A program made the translations under genes and the position numbers. Positions 60,453 through 64,000 of a DNA stretch of 64,000 bases are shown here, one piece after another. The notes below the pieces were generated by a model. The model saw nothing but the letters and a program-made list of their open reading frames with translations. It did no database searches and had not been told where the DNA came from. Numbering within the stretch: the first letter of the stretch is position 1; each line of letters opens with the position of its first letter. Origin of the DNA: Theocolax elegans (Eukaryota > Arthropoda > Insecta > Hymenoptera > Cerocephalidae); assembly GCA_026168455.1 (NCBI GenBank), contig CM047425.1:89717580-89781579 (forward strand). The letters run 5' to 3'.

Positions 60453-60841
60453 CCGTCACATACCCAATTGTTGATCATGAACCAATTTCTGATCAGTGTA
60501 TTATTTCAATAAAATAATAAGATTTACATAAATCTAAACGTTGCTACGCACAATTTGAAGGTTAAACAATCAATAATTGTTTAGTAGACATAAATAGAAA
60601 GTGGTATATGTACCGAAAATTTACTGATCAGAAATTGGTACTTCCCGCTTTTTTTTTCTTAGATTGTTGCTTACTTTAAAAATAGCACCTATTTTATTTT
60701 TCTGAGATGGCTAAAAGGAAGTTTAATACTTATACTTTCTGTATCCGTCTAAATATATACAATTATTAGCTTTTTTAACATAAAATTATTCTATGAACGT
60801 ACAGATTTACCTTAATTGATCAACAATTGGGTATGTGACGG
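60453..60841. mobile_element. Tc1/mariner-type MITE with TA target site
   Basis: Perfect terminal inverted repeats: CCGTCACATACCCAATTG from 60453 and CAATTGGGTATGTGACGG ending 60841, extending about 27 bases to TTGATCA. TA dinucleotides at 60451-60452 and 60842-60843 fit the mariner target duplication. A second internal inverted pair (CCAATTTCTGATCAGT near 60482, ACTGATCAGAAATTGG near 60624) suggests two nested inverted repeats. Noncoding. Confidence 0.75.
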
Positions 60842-61059
60842 TATAACAAAGTATTATTTTAAAGGTTAAAAGGTAACTGTATACAAAGATAGAAAGATTC
60901 ATTTACGTTAAATGATTGACGATTAAATCATTACATATTTTATCATGATATACAGTCATTTATCGCAAACGATCCTCTCTATTAGATTTAAGTACAAGAA
61001 TGTATGGATGGATATACTTCGACAGTCGTATTCTAGATTGACTTATTAACAAGTTTTGA

Positions 61060-61165
61060 TTAATTATCCTTACTGCGAATAATTGCAGTAGGTCCGGGCG
61101 GTGTAATTGCTTTAAATAAACCCTTTGGCTTTAATGATCTATAGTAAATGTTGTGTTGGAGTATA
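61060..61165 (-). CDS. Candidate alternative terminal exon near SLC41
   Basis: After an acceptor TTTTTACAG, the minus strand frame ILQHNIYYRSLKPKG, LFKAITPPGPTAIIRSKDN runs to TAA at 61062-61060. The codons look protein-like and the stretch is G+C-richer than its flanks. It needs a phase 2 donor; the SLC41 exons nearby end in phase 0, so it is not a simple alternative last exon. It may belong to an unrecognised gene or be chance. Confidence 0.3.
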
Positions 61166-61792
61166 CTGTAAAAATTATATGAAAAAATAATATAACTTTA
61201 AATATTTTAATGTAAACATTAAAATTAATGCGCGAAAAGAATTGTAGAATATTAGAATCACGAGGCAAAGGGTTATATTGAAAACGATTTTGTTAAAATC
61301 CAAAAAATAAAATAGTGTTTAATAAAACGATTATCTAAAACGTTGTACATAATGTATACTCTATAATAATCTATTAGTATTAAAAGTACGAGGAACAATT
61401 CGTTTTCTTTTCAAAAAGTCGATTTTTCCCGAAACGGGCAAAATGGAATACATGTTTATGATATTTTTCTGCTTAAGGCACACTTGGGATTATTATCTTA
61501 AATGTGTCTTTTCGTTTGTACTAGCGTGTATATATTTGTATTACTCGTCGGTAATGGGGTGTATTTTTTTTTTTCATTTCGACCAATCGTTTCGTTACAT
61601 TTTATCACAGTGATGACTGGTGAGCATATCGATGCTTCGGATTAGAATATCATGCGTTCGAAATGTCGAACAATGCACCGCGATTCGTGATTTATTGAAA
61701 AAAATAAAGACGAGTATTGAACGATCGATTAATCATCGTTTTCTCACGTGTATCTTTCAGAGCTTGGAGTATTTCGTGTGCGAATCGTTCAT
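61166..61792 (-). other. Probable SLC41 3' untranslated region
   Basis: Lies just beyond the SLC41 stop. An AATAAA overlaps the stop codon and others follow within 120 bases on the minus strand. No coding signal; the 111-codon plus-strand frame at 61620-61955 is the shadow of the last SLC41 exon. Confidence 0.5.
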
Positions 61793-61969
61793 TTATTTTT
61801 TGTATTCGTGGTTGATCTCACGAAGAAACAGGAAGGCTGCAGCTAACAATAACGAACCAGTTAGATCACCTAGCGCAGTTAAATACGGAATCGCCGAATT
61901 GTCAGGGTCAATTTTGTACTTCCACATCACGTGGATCATTATGTGTGCAACGTAGAGCAGCAGCATTAC
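61793..61969 (-). CDS. Slc41: SLC41 last exon
   Basis: Acceptor TATTTTAG. Encodes VMLLLYVAHIMIHVMWKYKI, DPDNSAIPYLTALGDLTGS and a short basic end REINHEYKK before TAA. Confidence 0.93.
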   Translation of the reverse strand, partial: VMLLLYVAHIMIHVMWKYKIDPDNSAIPYLTALGDLTGSLLLAAAFLFLREINHEYKK

Positions 61970-64000
61970 CTAAAATATAAAATGAAAATATAAATATAGT
62001 AAAATTTTTGTCATTGCAGCTTGGCTCCTTGAATTCATGTACACGAATCGATTATTGGTTATTGACAGAAACGACAAAATTAATGATAAATGCGTAAGGC
62101 ATCGCGTTATCATTTCGGCAAAGTGTATATAACGATGCAAACTATAAAGCTATGATTAATGTCAACAAGACCAACGCATACCTGTAGGACGGCCACAGTC
62201 AAATAAGATAACGCAAAGTAAATGTGTATCGTTGAACGTCCCCATTGAATGTAATCAGCAGCGAAGGAGAACGCCACATGGCCTGGTATCGACATTCCGA
62301 TGAGGAGCCTCGCCGTCTTTGCAGACGGCTCTAAACAACAAAGAAGGAAAATCGAGATTTAAACATTTTTCTATTATCTCTCAAGTTCATATTATTTTAT
62401 TGGAAAAATAAAGGAAACAAAATAAATAATTGATACAATGTATAACAAGGTAATGATAAAGTTAAAATTCTTGTGACGGATATAAATTGTCCTTGTTCAA
62501 TGTTTACTCTTAATTTTTTTTGTCGATATAAGTAAATAAATTCACATTGGTAACTTACCACCGTGAAAAAGTGCTCGCCAAGGCGACACCCATGTTTTCG
62601 TCCATGGAGGCAATATTCCGATAAGTGTCGATTGGTGCAGCATCGTCGAGATTCTAGAAGCTTGTACAGATACTAGGTTGCCGCCTATTCCGTTAATGAT
62701 CGGTTGAAAGATAACGAACCAATTTAGGCTATCCACAGCTTGGTCGAGAATCAAACCACCCAAACTGTACAAAATTAATGATATTTATGAAATATTTTCT
62801 AACATTTATGTTTATTTAATATAAATTCGTTTCTTTTTGTTTATACAATACAAACATTTGTGAGTTCGAACTAGTATAAAATATTCTCGGTACTGTTTTG
62901 TAAAAATTAAGAATAAATATTAAATAATAACTGGTATAATAACTGGTGTAAACTCACCCGCTGATAAAGAGGGCAGAAATAACCGGAGTCCAACCCGAGG
63001 TTAGTACGTTTCGTGTGTACTTATTCTTTAAAACAATGCAGATCCAAATGGGTAGGAGTATCAAGAATACAACTATTATCATGTACAATATCCAGATTTC
63101 ATTATTTAATCGCAAGTATAATTGAGATGCTATAGCCGATAAAACACTTATGGAGACAACGTCACCGATCGACGCCGCTAAAGGTGTGGCCAAATTATCA
63201 GGGTTCATTTTCAAGTGGTGTGCACCCATTATTACTGCTACCATAGCAAAATCTGAAAATTTTAAATTGATTGCATTTTATTCTTTGATTAAGCATATTT
63301 TAGTAGAAGTCAATATTCGTAGACATACGATATAAAAATAACTCATTCTATTACGATTAATTATATTTGCAGTATTAATAATGTTTTAGATTATGATTTC
63401 ATTTACATATTTTTTAAATGGACGTGACAAAATATTGAACTTCATAATCTCCGAAATTTGATAACATTGTTCCTATCGTAATTTTATCTAAAATGTTTTC
63501 ACAAAAATTCCATAACTTTAAAATCATGTCAATATTTAAACATTCGTTGTTTAAAAATAAAAAAAAGTATTCAATAACAAGTTGTACTTTTCCAAAGAAA
63601 ATATTTCTGCGAAAAATTTTTTGTTTTGAAAGATAATAAAGTTTACATTGAAATATAATGTTTATTATTCAACGTGACGTATAATTTTCCGCGTAATATT
63701 AAAAAAATACGATATTGATTAAAACTCACCTAAAATGAAGCAGGAACTAGTCGCAGTACATATACTAGCGGTCATGACCAACAACGAGTGATTCCACGAG
63801 AAGTTGCCGTCCATAATCGCACCGACCGCGGTTGCGAATATTGCAACGAGCGTTGCAGCCACAATCGCTTGGACCTGAACCAATGCTATATTCCCGATAA
63901 TCATCTTGACTATTTCACGAAAACCTTTCATATTTCCCAAATTCGCCTGCGTGCTAAGCCTAGAAGCTAGGCACATGTCCAGGTTGCCTTTTAATCCTAG
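61793..64000 (-). CDS. Slc41: SLC41-family (MgtE-like) magnesium transporter, C-terminal part
   Basis: Five exons in transcription order, 64000-63730 (continuing beyond the window), 63252-62958, 62764-62559, 62330-62182 and 61969-61793, join in frame to 365 residues and TAA. The sequence carries both MgtE-type repeats of SLC41: LGLKGNLDMCLASRLST, NLGNM, IGNIALVQVQAIVAA and later LDFAMVAVIMG, NPDNLATPLAASIGDV, then in the second half GGLILDQAVD, PIINGIGGNLVSVQASRIST, ending with DPDNSAIPYLTALGDLTGS. The NPDN/DPDN and GD motifs correspond to the ion-pathway helices. SLC41 proteins move Mg2+ across the plasma membrane or mitochondrial membrane, probably by Na+ exchange. About nine hydrophobic segments are visible. 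Human paralogues are about 500 residues, so roughly the first third is outside. Which paralogue (A1-A3) cannot be told. Confidence 0.93.
62182..62330 (-). CDS. Slc41: SLC41 exon, membrane helices
   Basis: Acceptor TTGTTTAG, donor GTATGC. Encodes EPSAKTARLLIGMSIPGHVA and IYFALSYLTVAVLQ; phase 1 in, phase 0 out. Confidence 0.9.
62559..62764 (-). CDS. Slc41: SLC41 exon with NGIGGN motif
   Basis: Acceptor TTGTACAG, donor GTAAGT. Encodes LGGLILDQAVD and QPIINGIGGNLVSVQASR, start of the second MgtE repeat. Confidence 0.93.
62958..63252 (-). CDS. Slc41: SLC41 exon with NPDN-GD motif
   Basis: Acceptor ATTTTCAG, donor GTGAGT. Encodes DFAMVAVIMGAHHLKMNPDN, PLAASIGDVVSISVL and a long hydrophobic pair of helices before LTSGWTPVISALFISG. 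Confidence 0.92.
63730..64000 (-). CDS. Slc41: SLC41 exon, first MgtE repeat (truncated by window)
   Basis: Donor GTGAGT at 63729-63724, phase 1. Encodes LGLKGNLDMCLASRLST and IGNIALVQVQAIVAA. The 5' end of the exon lies outside. Confidence 0.92.

Larger units (their letters stand above)
62331..63729 (-). other. SLC41 introns
   Basis: The gaps between exons (61970-62181, 62331-62558, 62765-62957, 63253-63729) are short AT-rich introns without recognisable features. Confidence 0.7.

Overview
The window is AT-rich animal nuclear DNA with split genes, GT-AG introns, secreted Cys-rich receptor modules and many decayed transposons. An insect is the best fit: a Neto gene with a long PPxY-bearing tail, a DUF229 gene, an SLC41 transporter, TCAGT-type initiator, Penelope-like retroelements. 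A hymenopteran is plausible but not proven. No prokaryotic-style operon, CRISPR array, rRNA gene or complete tRNA gene was seen.

Layout. (1) 1-7310: noncoding DNA with a palindromic MITE, a SINE whose head derives from 5S rRNA, a short terminal-inverted-repeat transposon, a gag-like zinc-knuckle relic and a Penelope-like relic. (2) 7311-15185 (+): a secreted or surface protein of EB/EGF-like and four LDL-receptor class A modules; six exons chain in frame, the 5' end was not found. (3) 15890-25000: gene-poor, one large palindromic MITE. (4) 25193-39619 (+): a DUF229 (alkaline-phosphatase-fold) type II membrane protein of 689 residues; a noncoding first exon with an initiator lies about 9.5 kb before four coding exons, and that intron holds a Penelope-like relic and a possible zinc-ribbon gene remnant on the other strand. 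(5) 39620-44052: convergent 3' ends with a noncoding duplication. (6) 44053-58381 (-): Neto, eleven coding exons chaining in frame to 1091 residues (signal peptide, CUB modules, LDLa, one membrane helix, long cytoplasmic tail). (7) 61793-64000 (-): the C-terminal 365 residues of an SLC41 (MgtE-like) magnesium transporter that continues past the window edge.

The most unusual part is the Neto locus. Three of its coding exons are present twice: CUB exons 4 and 5 inside a 1.55 kb duplication, exon 3 inside an 865 bp duplication separated by five tandem copies of a ~172 bp palindrome. In the 1.55 kb case almost all differences between copies are one-base homopolymer indels, and the second copy is frameshifted in both exons, which points to assembly error or a very recent duplication rather than functional exon gain. 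I see no convincing new multi-gene system; the value lies in the Neto structure, the repeat biology and several ambiguous exons.
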